From Gemmatimonadota bacterium (GTDB lineage Bacteria > Gemmatimonadota > Gemmatimonadetes > Gemmatimonadales > GWC2-71-9), in assembly GCA_016713785.1 (NCBI GenBank), contig JADJOM010000003.1, forward strand, positions 821,001 to 885,000: a stretch of 64,000 bases of DNA, read 5' to 3'. This document shows positions 38,507 through 47,278 of this stretch, in pieces. The notes beneath the pieces are model-generated. The model was not told where the DNA came from and made no database searches. It saw only the letters and a program-made list of their open reading frames with translations. Made by a program: the position numbers and the translations under genes. The number at the start of each line of letters is the position of its first letter. Within the stretch, counting starts at the first letter, position 1.

Positions 38507-39105
38507 GCTGCCCGCCTCATCGCGTCGTCCAGTTCGCGTACCACCCGCACGGCCACGTCCTCGGGATCGGCATGCACCGCCGCGTCCACCGGGCTTCCGT
38601 ACGCCAGGCGCACCCGGGCCCACGGTCCGGGCAGCAGGAAGCGGTCCCAGGAGCCGGCCCGCCACGCCGGCCGGGCTTCCACGTGTACCGGCAGGACCAG
38701 CGCTGCCCCCCGCACCGCCGCCACGAAGGCGCCCGGCTTGGCTACCCGCCGGGGGCCGCGTGGCCCGTCGGGGGTGAAGCCCACGGAGGTACCGCCCCGC
38801 AGTGCCCGGATGGCGCCGGCCAATGCCCGGCGCCCGCCCCGGGTGCTCGATCCGCGGATCAGGCGGTAGCCGAGCGAGTCGGCGAACCGCGCCAGGTACT
38901 CGCCGTCCCGTGCCTGGCTGATCACGGCGGCGATCCCCTGCTCCCGGTGCTGCCACATCACCGGCAGGAGGCACTCATGCCAGCACAGCAGCACGAAGGG
39001 CCGCCCCGTGGCAACCACCGCGGCCGGGTGCTCCGGCTGGACAATTTCCATCCGCCAGCTGCGGGCCAACTGCCGCGCCGCCAGGCCGGCCAGCCGGCTC
39101 AGCAC
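38473..39105 (-). CDS. Lysophospholipid acyltransferase-like protein (DUF374)
   Basis: 210 residues with GTG start. Family phrases: FVLLCWHECLLPVM, ISQARDGEYLARFADSLGYRLIRGSSTRGGRRAL, FTPDGPRGPRRVAKPG and VHVEARPAWRAGSWDRFLLPGPW. WHECLLP stands where the HxxxxD acyltransferase motif would be. Found in lipid A clusters of many diderms; an acyl-transfer role on lipid A or a precursor is likely but unproven. It overlaps lpxB by seven bases and lpxK by 34. Confidence 0.85.
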   Translation of the reverse strand: MLSRLAGLAARQLARSWRMEIVQPEHPAAVVATGRPFVLLCWHECLLPVMWQHREQGIAAVISQARDGEYLARFADSLGYRLIRGSSTRGGRRALAGAIRALRGGTSVGFTPDGPRGPRRVAKPGAFVAAVRGAALVLPVHVEARPAWRAGSWDRFLLPGPWARVRLAYGSPVDAAVHADPEDVAVRVVRELDDAMRRAAWHDGAAIPTD

Positions 39106-40217
39106 CCGACGCGGTCCAGCAGTACCGTGGCGACCCGCGATGCGGCCCCCGGCCCGCCGAGGCGGGCGCGGACGCGCGCCAGCGCGGCGCGCTGGCGCAC
39201 CGCGGCGTCACTCGATTCGTCAAGAAGCGGTCGCACGGCGTCGCCGACTGGCGCGGCGGACACCGGCGGGTGCCAGAACTCCGGAACGACGTCCTCGCCG
39301 GCGACGAGGTTGACCAGGCTGATCCGGTCCACCGTCATGAGCCGGCGGGCGATCTGGTACGTCAGGCGCGAGGTCCGATAGGCCACCACCATCGGGGTGC
39401 CGGTCATGGCGGCCTCAAGCGTGGTGCTGCCCGACTTCACCAGCACCGCCGTCGCGGCCGCGAGGACCTCCTCCGGGCGGCCGCGATGCACCTGGAACGG
39501 GGCGCACTCGGGATAGTAGCCCGCCGTGGTCCCGGCCACGAGCACCCGGCGGCAGTGCCCCGCGGCGAGCATCCGCTGCCCGACGTCCCGGAAGAGCGGC
39601 CAATTGTACCCGATCTCCCGCTCCCGGCTTCCGGGAAAGATACCCAGTACCCCCTCCGTCCGGTCGATCCCCAGCGCGAGGCGGGCGGCGTCACGCGCCG
39701 GCCAGGCCCGGTCGAGGACCGGGTGCCCCGCGTAGTGGCAGGCCAGTCCCCGCTCCCGGAACCACGCCTCCTCGAACGGCAGGATCGCCACGATCTCGTC
39801 GGCGGCCTCCTGGAGCCGTGGGAGGCGTCCGGGGCGCCACGCCCAGAGCTGCGGCGCGACGTACTGGATGACGGGTACCCCGGCCCGCCGGAGGGCGCGC
39901 CCCAGGCGCAGGTGAAACCCGGGGTAGTCCACCAGCAGGGCGGCCGCGAACCGCCCGGCCCGGGCGGCCGCCACGATCTGCCGGTAGAGCCCCAGATGGC
40001 GCGGGATGGCCCCCAGGACGTCCCGGAAGCCCATCGTGGCCAAGTCGGTGACATCCGCCAGGGGGAGGAGCCCCTGGGCGAGCATCCTGGGCCCGCCAAT
40101 GCCCTCCGCCACCAGCTCCGGGCGGCGCGCGCGGAGTTCGGCCAGCACCCCGGCCGCCAGGAGGTCACCCGAGGGCTCACCGGCCGAGACCAGGAGCCGC
40201 CGGGGCGATGCGGTCAC
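39099..40217 (-). CDS. lpxB: Lipid-A-disaccharide synthase
   Basis: Joins lipid X and UDP-diacylglucosamine into the beta-1,6 disaccharide. 372 residues, GT19 family. Motifs: LLVSAGEPSGDLLAA, GGPRMLAQG, VDYPGFHLRLGRALRRAGVPVIQYVAPQLWAWR as separated by the family (residues about 95-130), FPGSREREI, and VKSGSTTLEAAMTGTPMVVAYR. GTG start in a GTGA overlap with the oxidoreductase gene. Confidence 0.96.
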   Translation of the reverse strand: MTASPRRLLVSAGEPSGDLLAAGVLAELRARRPELVAEGIGGPRMLAQGLLPLADVTDLATMGFRDVLGAIPRHLGLYRQIVAAARAGRFAAALLVDYPGFHLRLGRALRRAGVPVIQYVAPQLWAWRPGRLPRLQEAADEIVAILPFEEAWFRERGLACHYAGHPVLDRAWPARDAARLALGIDRTEGVLGIFPGSREREIGYNWPLFRDVGQRMLAAGHCRRVLVAGTTAGYYPECAPFQVHRGRPEEVLAAATAVLVKSGSTTLEAAMTGTPMVVAYRTSRLTYQIARRLMTVDRISLVNLVAGEDVVPEFWHPPVSAAPVGDAVRPLLDESSDAAVRQRAALARVRARLGGPGAASRVATVLLDRVGC

Positions 40218-41194
40218 GGCTCGAGCTGGGAGGCCGGGGCCGCGAGGCGGATCGCCTCCGCCACCCGGAGCGCGAGGTCCAGCGCGGCCCGGCCCTCCCC
40301 GCCCGTCACCACCGCCTCCCTGTCCCCGCGGACGGCGTGCAGGAAGCTCTCGAGCTCCAGCCGAAGGGCGTCGGCCGCGGGCGCCTCGAGGGGGATCCGC
40401 TCGGCGACGTCGGTCAGGGCCCTGGCCCCACCCGGCATCCAGCCGTTCCGCAGCCGGAGAAACTCCCCCTGACCCGTGGCCAGGTCCAGCGCCAGGTACC
40501 CCTCCTCCTGGTAGATCCGGAGCTTCCGGACCCGCCGCTCGGCGATGCGGGAGGCGGTCACGCTCGCCACCAACCCGGTGGCAAACTCGACCCGGGCGTG
40601 GGCCACGTCGAGCAGGGGTGAGAGTACGGCGGCACCGTTGGCCCGTACGTCGACCGCCTCCGGCCCGCCGGCGAGGTGCAGGATGAGGTCGAGCTCGTGG
40701 ATCATGAGGTCCAGCACCACCGGCACGTCGGTCCCGCGGGGCTGGAAGGGCGCCAGGCGCTCCCCCTCGATGAACAGCGGCCGGTCGAGGTAGGGCAGCG
40801 CCGCGCGCAGGGCCGGGTTGAAGCGCTCGATGTGCCCCACCTGGAGCAGCACCCCGGCCTGTGCCGCGGCGGCGAGCAGCCGGTCGGCCTCCGGGAGGGT
40901 GGCGGCCAGGGGCTTTTCCATCAGCACCGGCCGGCCAGCGGCAAGTGCGGCGAGTCCCACCTCGCCATGGACGGACGTCGGGACGGCGACGGTCAGCGCC
41001 TCACAGCGGGCCAGCAGTTCCTCGCGGGTGGCGAAGGCGCGGGTGCCCAGCTGCCCCGCCACGAAGCGGGCCCGGTCCGGCCGGATGTCGAAGACGCCCA
41101 CCAGCTCCGCGTCCGGCATCGCGGCGAGGTGCCGGGCATGATGCCAGCCCAGCGCGCCGACGCCGATCACGCCGACCCGCACCCGCGGCCTCAC
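40214..41194 (-). CDS. Gfo/Idh/MocA-family oxidoreductase in the lipid A operon
   Basis: 326 residues. NAD(P)-binding VGVIGVGALGWHHARHLAAMPDAELVGVFD at the N-terminus (about residues 6-35), the catalytic lysine region GRPVLMEKPLAATLPEAD, VGHIERFNPALRAAL, and DLMIHELDLILHLAG. GTG start overlapping the lpxA stop. In Acidithiobacillus, GnnA, a Gfo/Idh enzyme encoded between lpxA and lpxB, oxidises UDP-GlcNAc at C3 before amination by GnnB for amide-linked lipid A. No aminotransferase is here, so the role may differ. Confidence 0.88.
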   Translation of the reverse strand: MRPRVRVGVIGVGALGWHHARHLAAMPDAELVGVFDIRPDRARFVAGQLGTRAFATREELLARCEALTVAVPTSVHGEVGLAALAAGRPVLMEKPLAATLPEADRLLAAAAQAGVLLQVGHIERFNPALRAALPYLDRPLFIEGERLAPFQPRGTDVPVVLDLMIHELDLILHLAGGPEAVDVRANGAAVLSPLLDVAHARVEFATGLVASVTASRIAERRVRKLRIYQEEGYLALDLATGQGEFLRLRNGWMPGGARALTDVAERIPLEAPAADALRLELESFLHAVRGDREAVVTGGEGRAALDLALRVAEAIRLAAPASQLEP

Positions 41195-41970
41195 GCGGGC
41201 ACCCCGCGCCGCGTCCCCGCGACAAAGGCGAGCAGCCGGGCCACCTCCGGCACGCGTGCCGCCGAGTCGGCGAGCTCGGCCATCGCCTCGCGGCGCGGGC
41301 GGTCGCTGTTGAACAGCAGGCGATAGGCGTGCTTGAGGGCCGTGAGGGTGGCCGCGGGGAATCCCGCGCGGGTGAGCCCCACCGTGTTGAGCCCGAACAG
41401 GCGCACCGGGTTCCCCACGGCGGTTACGTACGGCGGGATGTCCTGCGGCAGGCGGGAGGAACCCCCGACGAAGGCGTGGGTCCCGATGGTGATGAACTGG
41501 TGCAGGGCGCACAGCCCGCTCACGGTGGCCCGCTCCTCGATGACGATATGCCCCGACAGCTGAGTGGAGTTGGCGATGGTCACGCCGTCGCCGACCTGGC
41601 AGTCGTGGGCCACGTGGACGTACGTCATCAGGAAGCAGTCTGCCCCCACCCGCGTCGTCCCGGTCGCGGCGGTGGCGCGGTGCACCGTGCTGTACTCGCG
41701 GATGATGGTCCGGGGTCCCACCTCCACCCAGGTCTCCTCGTCGCGGTACTTCACGTCCTGGGGCGCGCCGCCCAGCACCACGCCCGCCCCGAGGGTCACC
41801 TCCGGGGCCAGGCGCACGTTCCGCTCCAGTACCGCGTGCGGCCCGATCCGGCATCCGTCCCCCACCAGCACCCCCGGCCCGATGACCGTGTAGGCCCCGA
41901 CCTGCACCCCGCGGCCCAGCTCGGCCCCGGGATCGATCACGGCGGTGGGGTGCACGTCCGCCAGGGTCAC
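41191..41970 (-). CDS. lpxA: Acyl-[ACP]-UDP-N-acetylglucosamine O-acyltransferase
   Basis: First enzyme of lipid A synthesis. 259 residues, left-handed beta-helix with hexapeptide repeats. Catalytic His lies in YVHVAHDCQVGD; other signatures are GGAPQDVKYRDEETWVEVG, IREYSTVHRATA and SSRLPQDIPPYVTAVGNPVRLFGLN. The GTG at 41,970 is chosen because it forms a GTGA overlap with the fabZ stop. The C-terminal helical domain ends in a Arg/Pro tail. Acyl chain length and whether O- or N-acylation occurs cannot be read. Confidence 0.95.
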   Translation of the reverse strand: MTLADVHPTAVIDPGAELGRGVQVGAYTVIGPGVLVGDGCRIGPHAVLERNVRLAPEVTLGAGVVLGGAPQDVKYRDEETWVEVGPRTIIREYSTVHRATAATGTTRVGADCFLMTYVHVAHDCQVGDGVTIANSTQLSGHIVIEERATVSGLCALHQFITIGTHAFVGGSSRLPQDIPPYVTAVGNPVRLFGLNTVGLTRAGFPAATLTALKHAYRLLFNSDRPRREAMAELADSAARVPEVARLLAFVAGTRRGVPA

Positions 41971-42395
41971 TTGTCGACCACGCACGCGAGCATCACGGCC
42001 TCGGTGACCACCTGGCCGTCCACGTACGCCATGCCCTTCATCCGGGCGGTCTTGCCGCGGAACTGCAGCATCTCGACCTCCATCCGCAGCTGGTCCCCGG
42101 GCACCACGGGCTTCCGGAACTTCACCTCGTCGAGCGCCATGAAGTAGACGACCTTGTTGGCGCGGTCGGTGATCTGCTCCATCAGGAGCAGGCCGCCGGT
42201 CTGGGCCATTGCCTCCACGATCAGCACCCCCGGCATGATCGGGTGGCCGGGAAAGTGGCCCTGGAAGAACGGCTCGTTGATCGTGACGTTCTTGAGCCCG
42301 ATGATCTTCTGCTTGCCCTGCACCTCCACGATCCGGTCCACCAGCAGGAACGGGTAACGGTGCGGGAGCAGGTCCATGATCTGGGCAGCGTCCAT
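41967..42395 (-). CDS. fabZ: 3-hydroxyacyl-[ACP] dehydratase FabZ
   Basis: 142 residues. Hotdog-fold dehydratase in fatty acid elongation. LLPHRYPFLLVDRIVEV near the start, and the catalytic His and Glu in FFQGHFPGHPIMPGVLIVEAMAQTGG. It competes with LpxA for 3-hydroxyacyl-ACP, which explains its place between lpxC and lpxA. The ATG shares one base with the lpxC stop (TGATG). Confidence 0.97.
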   Translation of the reverse strand: MDAAQIMDLLPHRYPFLLVDRIVEVQGKQKIIGLKNVTINEPFFQGHFPGHPIMPGVLIVEAMAQTGGLLLMEQITDRANKVVYFMALDEVKFRKPVVPGDQLRMEVEMLQFRGKTARMKGMAYVDGQVVTEAVMLACVVDK

Positions 42396-43234
42396 CACTC
42401 CTCCTCGACGGGTCGGGCGCGGGCCGCGATGGCGCGCGCGCAGGCGATATTGCCGCGATGGCTGGGGCGCCACGCCCGCACCGCGGCGCGGAGCGGGCCG
42501 CCGAGCAGCGCGAGATCCCCCAGCAGGTCTCCCACCTTATGCCGCGCGAACTCCTCCGGCCAGCGGAGCGTGGTGTTGAGCGGCGCGGTGGCGCTGAGCA
42601 CGATGGCCGCGTCGGCGCTCGCTCCCGCCAGCAGGCCCCGCGCCCGCAGCGCCTCCACCTCCGCCAGGAACCCGTAGGTGCGGGCCGGTGCGATCGCGGT
42701 GACGAACGGCTCGTCCCCGGGGGCGAACACCGCGTGCTGCCGGCCGATCACCGGCTCCACATGCTCGAGCGTCACCTCGAGCCGGCAGCCGCCCGCCGGC
42801 TCGACCAGGTACCGGGCGTCACCCTCCCGCACCTCGAACGGCGCATCGACCACGAGGGCGCGCCGCCGTCCCGCCACGGCGAGGATCCCACCGGCACTGA
42901 GCAGCGCACAGTACGGCGCGAAGGACCCGTCCAGGATCGGCAGCTCGGGGCCGTCGACCAGCACGAGCAGGTCGTCGATCTCTGCCGCCGCGGCCGCCGC
43001 CAGCAGGTGCTCCACGGTCTCGATCCGGGTGTCGCCTGCCGCCAGCACGGTGCGCCGCTCGGTGCCGCCCACGGCGTCGAGGGTCGCGGCGATCTCTACT
43101 GGCGGGTCCAGGTCGATCCGCCGGAAGCGGACGCCTGCCCCGCCCCGGGCCGGCGCCACCCGAAGCCGCACGGTGGCGCCGGTGTGGAGCCCCGTCCCGG
43201 CAAGCTCAGCCGGCCGCTGGATGGTCCGGCGCAC
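42395..43234 (-). CDS. lpxC: UDP-3-O-acyl-N-acetylglucosamine deacetylase
   Basis: Zinc deacetylase and committed step of lipid A synthesis. 279 residues. QRPAELAGTGLHTGATVRLRV opens the protein; zinc ligands are the His in ETVEHLLAA and the His and Asp in FARHKVGDLLGDLALLG; the late catalytic His is in RPSHRGNIACARA. GTG at 43,234 is chosen for the strong GGGGAGGGG just upstream; it overlaps lpxD by 29 bases. Confidence 0.95.
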   Translation of the reverse strand: MRRTIQRPAELAGTGLHTGATVRLRVAPARGGAGVRFRRIDLDPPVEIAATLDAVGGTERRTVLAAGDTRIETVEHLLAAAAAAEIDDLLVLVDGPELPILDGSFAPYCALLSAGGILAVAGRRRALVVDAPFEVREGDARYLVEPAGGCRLEVTLEHVEPVIGRQHAVFAPGDEPFVTAIAPARTYGFLAEVEALRARGLLAGASADAAIVLSATAPLNTTLRWPEEFARHKVGDLLGDLALLGGPLRAAVRAWRPSHRGNIACARAIAARARPVEEE

Positions 43235-44282
43235 TGGCCCCTCCCCGGGCCTCGGCGAGGGCCGCAAGCCGGTCCGCGAGGGGGGCCAGCTGGTACAGCG
43301 CGGCCTGCGCCCGGAGAAAGGCCCGGTGCGGCCGCGCGGGGTACCCGGACACCACGGCACCGGGGGCCACCCGGCCGGGGCCGAAGACGACGCTCTTGGC
43401 GCCGATGACCGCCCCGTCCCCGATGACCACGTGGTCCGCCACCCCCACCCCGCCAGCGATTACCACGTCGTCGCCGATCCGGCAGCTGCCTGCGATCCCG
43501 GTGGTGGCCATGATCAGGCACCGGGCGCCGATCCGGACGTTGTGCCCGACCTGCACCAGGTTGTCGAGCTTGGTGCCCCGGCCGATCACCGTGTCCTCGA
43601 AGTTACCCCGGTCCACACAGCTGCCGGAGCCGATCTCCACCTCGTCTTCCAGGATACAGCCGCCGAGGTGGGGGATCCGCTGGTGCCCCGCGGGGCCCCG
43701 CAGGTAGCCGAAGCCCGGGCCCCCGACCACCGCGCCGGCCTTGAGCACCACCCGGTGTCCCAGGCGCGCCCCGGCGTAGCAGACGGCGTTGGGGCCGATC
43801 TCGGCGTGGTCGCCGACCACCACCCCCGCACCCAGGAACGCACCGGCGCCGATGGTGCACCCGACACCCAGAACCACACCCGACTCCAGCACCGCCCCGG
43901 GCCCGACTGAGGTGCCGACCCCGAGGCGCGCATCGGGCGCGACGACCGCGTTGGGGTGCACCCCTTCCGCTACGCTCGGACCGGGCGCCAACGCCCCCGC
44001 GACCCGGGTCAGCGCCGCCGGGAGGTCGTCCACGACGATCCGGGTGGCGGGCCCTTCAGCCTCGCCGGCGAATGTCGCGGCCAGCAGGACCGCGCCCGCG
44101 CGGCTCCGCCGGAAGGCCCCGAGGTAACGCGATGTGAGGAGGAAACTCAGGGCGTCGGGCCCCGCCCGGTCGAGCGGGGCCAGCTGGTGGAGCGGGAGGC
44201 TCCCGTCGCCCTCCAGGCGGCCGCCGACCAGATCGGCGACCGCCCGGGCCGTCAGGCGGCCGGGGACGGCGGGGGGCGTCAG
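43206..44282 (-). CDS. lpxD: UDP-3-O-acylglucosamine N-acyltransferase, CTG start
   Basis: 358 residues when started at CTG 44,282. The N-terminal uridine-binding domain reads TARAVADLVGGRLEGDGSL, QLAPLDRAGPDALSFLLTSRYL and RSRAGAVLLA. The beta-helix follows, with the catalytic His in QVGHNVRIG-type text (LVQVGHNVRIGARC) and GGVGVADHVVIGDGAVIGA. No ATG, GTG or TTG precedes this domain in frame; the first GTG (44,033) would delete it. The CTG forms a CTGA overlap with the ompH stop, matching other junctions. Confidence 0.92.
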   Translation of the reverse strand: MTPPAVPGRLTARAVADLVGGRLEGDGSLPLHQLAPLDRAGPDALSFLLTSRYLGAFRRSRAGAVLLAATFAGEAEGPATRIVVDDLPAALTRVAGALAPGPSVAEGVHPNAVVAPDARLGVGTSVGPGAVLESGVVLGVGCTIGAGAFLGAGVVVGDHAEIGPNAVCYAGARLGHRVVLKAGAVVGGPGFGYLRGPAGHQRIPHLGGCILEDEVEIGSGSCVDRGNFEDTVIGRGTKLDNLVQVGHNVRIGARCLIMATTGIAGSCRIGDDVVIAGGVGVADHVVIGDGAVIGAKSVVFGPGRVAPGAVVSGYPARPHRAFLRAQAALYQLAPLADRLAALAEARGGASAPDHPAAG

Positions 44283-44815
44283 GGCGTCGCCTTGACCTTG
44301 TCGATGACCTTCTGGCTCAGCTCCAGGGACTTGTCCACCGCCACGATGAGCCCCTCGTTGGCGCTCACGTCGAAGATGATGGCGAAGCCCCCCTCGGTCC
44401 GCACCGCCTCGATGGCGGTGTTGACCCGGCCGTGGATGGGGGCGAGCAGCTCCTGTTCGCGCTGGGCCGCCTTGTCGCGCAGCTCGTTGGCGCGCTGCTC
44501 CATCCGGTCGCGCTGCTGCTCCAGCTCCCGGCGCTTGGCCGTCTTGGCGGTGGCCGAGAGCATCACCGACTTCTGCTCGAAGTCCGAGGCGGCGGAGTCG
44601 AGGGCGGTCTGCATCCGGTCCACTTCCTCGCGGAAGCTGGACAGCTCGCGGTTGTAGGTCGACTCCGCCTGGGCGTAGCCGGGCACCGCCAGCAGGACGG
44701 CGCGGGCATTGATGTAGCCGATCTTCGAGCCGCCCTGCTGCGCGGCAAGGGTGGTGGGAGCGACGAGCAGCGCCAGCGCGAGCACCGACCAGCGGACAAG
44801 GGCACCACGGACCAT
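44279..44815 (-). CDS. OmpH/Skp-family periplasmic chaperone
   Basis: 178 residues with signal peptide (LALALLVAPTTLAAQQ). SKIGYINARAVLLAVPGYAQAESTYNRELSSF starts the mature protein (about residues 30-60), then a long charged helical region (KRRELEQQRDRMEQRANELRDKAAQREQELL) forms the tentacle coiled coil. Skp holds unfolded outer-membrane proteins for BamA, encoded next. ATG at 44,815 has AGGAG nine bases upstream. Confidence 0.92.
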   Translation of the reverse strand: MVRGALVRWSVLALALLVAPTTLAAQQGGSKIGYINARAVLLAVPGYAQAESTYNRELSSFREEVDRMQTALDSAASDFEQKSVMLSATAKTAKRRELEQQRDRMEQRANELRDKAAQREQELLAPIHGRVNTAIEAVRTEGGFAIIFDVSANEGLIVAVDKSLELSQKVIDKVKATP

Positions 44816-44849
44816 CGAGCCACTCCTCACGAGAATGTGGGCGCCCGGC

Positions 44850-47222
44850 CTAGAAGAAGTTGCCGAGCTTGAAGTGCAGCTGCCACCCCGGTCGCGGGTC
44901 GCCGCGCCGGTTGACCTTGTCGAACCCGTAGCCGAGGTCGATGCCGATCGGCCCCAGGGGCGAGAGCACGGCCACGCCGAAGCCGGCGCCGCGGAAGAGG
45001 CGGCTGGGGTCGTACTGGCGGGTGGACCGGTAGACGTTGCCGGCGTCGAGGAAGCTGCTGAAGTACAACGACTGGCTCACCCGCGCGCCGGCCTCGACGG
45101 TGAAGGCCGCGTACGCCTTGCCGAAGGAGTTGACGCTGGCGGCGGCGCTGCCGCCGGCGCTCGGATCGAATCCGTTCGGGGTGATGGAGAACTCGTCGTA
45201 GCCGCGCAGCGGGATGCCGAACTGGGTGCCGCCGAGGGAGTAGAGCTCGGTGTAGAACGGCCCGGCGTCGCCGAAGATGAAGCCGCTCTTGGCCGTCAGG
45301 CCCAGCACGAACTGCACCCCGCTGCCCATCGCCGCGTTGCCGCCGGCGGAGCCGAGCGGCGCGTAATAGCGGCTCTCGAAATCGAGCTTGCGATAGTTGC
45401 CGGTGCCGCCGAGCACCCCGCCATTGAGCTCCACGGTGGCATTCGTGAGCGCGCCGCCCGTGGCGAACGGCAGGCCGACCCGGGTATCGCGCACGATGCT
45501 GCCGCCCACCGTGGAGCGGGTGCAGCGTTCGCAGCGGAACTGCTGCCGCAGGTCGGCGGATCCGCCGGTGTAGCGGATCTGCTGCAGGCCGTACGAGGCG
45601 AAAATCCGGGTGAAGCGCGAGCCGAAGAAGGGGAAGCCCAGCTGCAGGTTGCCGCCGACCTGCCGGCGCCGGCCCAGGTCGCCCACCGTGAAGCGCTGGC
45701 GCGAGTTGAACAGCGTGATCGTGCCGGACGTCCGGGTCTCGCGGATGGCGGGATCGGTATAGCTCAGGGTGAAGTCGTTGATGTTGCGGCCGAACTGCCA
45801 CATCAGCCGTCCGCGCTTGCCCCGGCCGAAGAGGTTCGGCTCCTCGAGCCCCAGGAACCCGCCCAGGCCGGTGCCCTGCCCGAGCGAGGCGCCGAAGTTG
45901 ATGTTGCCGGTGCGCCGCTCTTCCACCCGGAAGGTGATGTCGACGTCCACCCCGTTCTCGGTGGGGCGCACGTCCGGCGGGGCCATGGGCTGCTGGAAGA
46001 ACCCGAGGTTGGAGACGTTCTGGTAGCTGCGGATCAGCCGGTCCCGGTTGAACAGCTCCCCCGGGATCAGCACGATCGCCTCGCGGACCACGCGCTCGTG
46101 GGTGACGTCGTTGCCGACGATGTTGATCTTGTTGATCGTCGCCGGCTCGCCCTCGCGGATGGTCCACTTGAGGTCGATCAGCGGCTCGCCGCCCGGGCCG
46201 GTGCGCCGGCTCTCCTCGGGCTCCACCCGCGCGTAGATGTAGCCGTTGTTGCTGTAGAGGTCGCCCACCTCGCTGGTGGCGCTGGCCCACTGCTCGCTGT
46301 TGAAGGCCTGCCCCGCGCCGCCGTCCGGGCCGAAGGGGTAGATGGCCATCAGGTCTTCGGTGCTGAAGCGCCGGTTGCCCGCGATCTGGAAGGTCCCGAT
46401 GGTGTAGGCCGGCCCCTCCTCCACCGCCAGGTGAAGCACCGCCTTGCCGTTGCCGCTGTCCACCGCGACGGAGTCGTGGGTCACCTGGAAGTCGATGTAC
46501 CCATGGCTGCCGTACCAGCCGGGGAGCCGCTCCCGGACGTCCTGCTGCAGCTTGTCGTCGTCGTACTGGCCCTTCTGCCACCAGAAGAAGCCCTCGGGAC
46601 GGGTGCTCATGCGCTTGACCAGCGCCTTGTCACTGTAGCGGGTGTTGCCCTCGACCTGGACCTGACTGATCGCCACCCGGTTCCCCTCGTCCACGTCGAA
46701 GACGATCCCCACCTGGCCGGGGGCGGGCGCCGTCTCGATCACGCGGACCCGCGCCGCGTAGTATCCCTGGGCGTGGTAGAGCGAATCGATGGCCCCGACG
46801 CCGCGCTGCACCGCCGCGCGGTCGATCGGCCGCCCCTCCGCCAGCCGCACCCGCTCCTTGACGCTGCGCTCCGACAGCCGCTCCACGCCCTTCACCGTCC
46901 AGCGGGTGAGCAGCGGGCGCTCGGTGACGCGGATGACCAGGATCACGGTGCCCAGCGTGTCCTCGCCCTGGCGCACCGCCACGTCATCGAACTGGCCCGA
47001 CCGGAACAGCGCGGTCAGCGCCCGCTGGATGTCGCGGTAGTTGGTGGGCTGGCCGATGAGCAGGCCCGCGGTACCGATGATCTGCTGGGCCGTCAGCCGG
47101 ACATTGCCCTCCACCGCCACGCTGTCGAGCACGGGGGTGGGCGGACCGGCGTCCTGGGCGGTCAGCGGCCCGGACAGGACGGCGAGCAGGGAGAGCGTCA
47201 GGAACGCGCGTGAGAGGATCAT
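44850..47222 (-). CDS. bamA: Outer membrane protein assembly factor BamA
   Basis: 790 residues with a signal peptide. POTRA domains span roughly residues 30-430 (VLDSVAVEGNVRLTAQQIIGTAGLLIGQ, VAISQVQVEGNTRYSDKALVKRM, YTIGTFQIAGNRRFSTEDL, INKINIVGNDVTHERVVREAI). The beta-barrel includes the lid-type motif PLRGYDEF (usually VRGF/Y) and ends with the outer-membrane signature of a terminal aromatic, KLGNFF. It inserts barrel proteins in the outer membrane. The two cysteines in FRCERCTRS are unusual for a barrel loop. Confidence 0.96.
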   Translation of the reverse strand: MILSRAFLTLSLLAVLSGPLTAQDAGPPTPVLDSVAVEGNVRLTAQQIIGTAGLLIGQPTNYRDIQRALTALFRSGQFDDVAVRQGEDTLGTVILVIRVTERPLLTRWTVKGVERLSERSVKERVRLAEGRPIDRAAVQRGVGAIDSLYHAQGYYAARVRVIETAPAPGQVGIVFDVDEGNRVAISQVQVEGNTRYSDKALVKRMSTRPEGFFWWQKGQYDDDKLQQDVRERLPGWYGSHGYIDFQVTHDSVAVDSGNGKAVLHLAVEEGPAYTIGTFQIAGNRRFSTEDLMAIYPFGPDGGAGQAFNSEQWASATSEVGDLYSNNGYIYARVEPEESRRTGPGGEPLIDLKWTIREGEPATINKINIVGNDVTHERVVREAIVLIPGELFNRDRLIRSYQNVSNLGFFQQPMAPPDVRPTENGVDVDITFRVEERRTGNINFGASLGQGTGLGGFLGLEEPNLFGRGKRGRLMWQFGRNINDFTLSYTDPAIRETRTSGTITLFNSRQRFTVGDLGRRRQVGGNLQLGFPFFGSRFTRIFASYGLQQIRYTGGSADLRQQFRCERCTRSTVGGSIVRDTRVGLPFATGGALTNATVELNGGVLGGTGNYRKLDFESRYYAPLGSAGGNAAMGSGVQFVLGLTAKSGFIFGDAGPFYTELYSLGGTQFGIPLRGYDEFSITPNGFDPSAGGSAAASVNSFGKAYAAFTVEAGARVSQSLYFSSFLDAGNVYRSTRQYDPSRLFRGAGFGVAVLSPLGPIGIDLGYGFDKVNRRGDPRPGWQLHFKLGNFF

Positions 47223-47238
47223 GCGGAGGGAACGGGCA

Positions 47239-47266
47239 CCGGCGCCCCCCGGGTGGGGGGCGCCGG
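47239..47266 (-). terminator. Terminator between clpC and bamA
   Basis: A perfect 12-bp stem (CCGGCGCCCCCC with GGGGGGCGCCGG) and four-base loop, 12 bases past the clpC stop. No U-tract is visible. It separates the protease operon from the bamA-lpx operon. Confidence 0.65.
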
Positions 47267-47278
47267 CGCGTGGAGGCG

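Noticed and set aside
43206..44033. lpxD as a truncated gene starting at GTG 44,033
   Set aside because: The same frame continues upstream with the whole N-terminal LpxD domain; a CTG start explains the lack of ATG, GTG or TTG.
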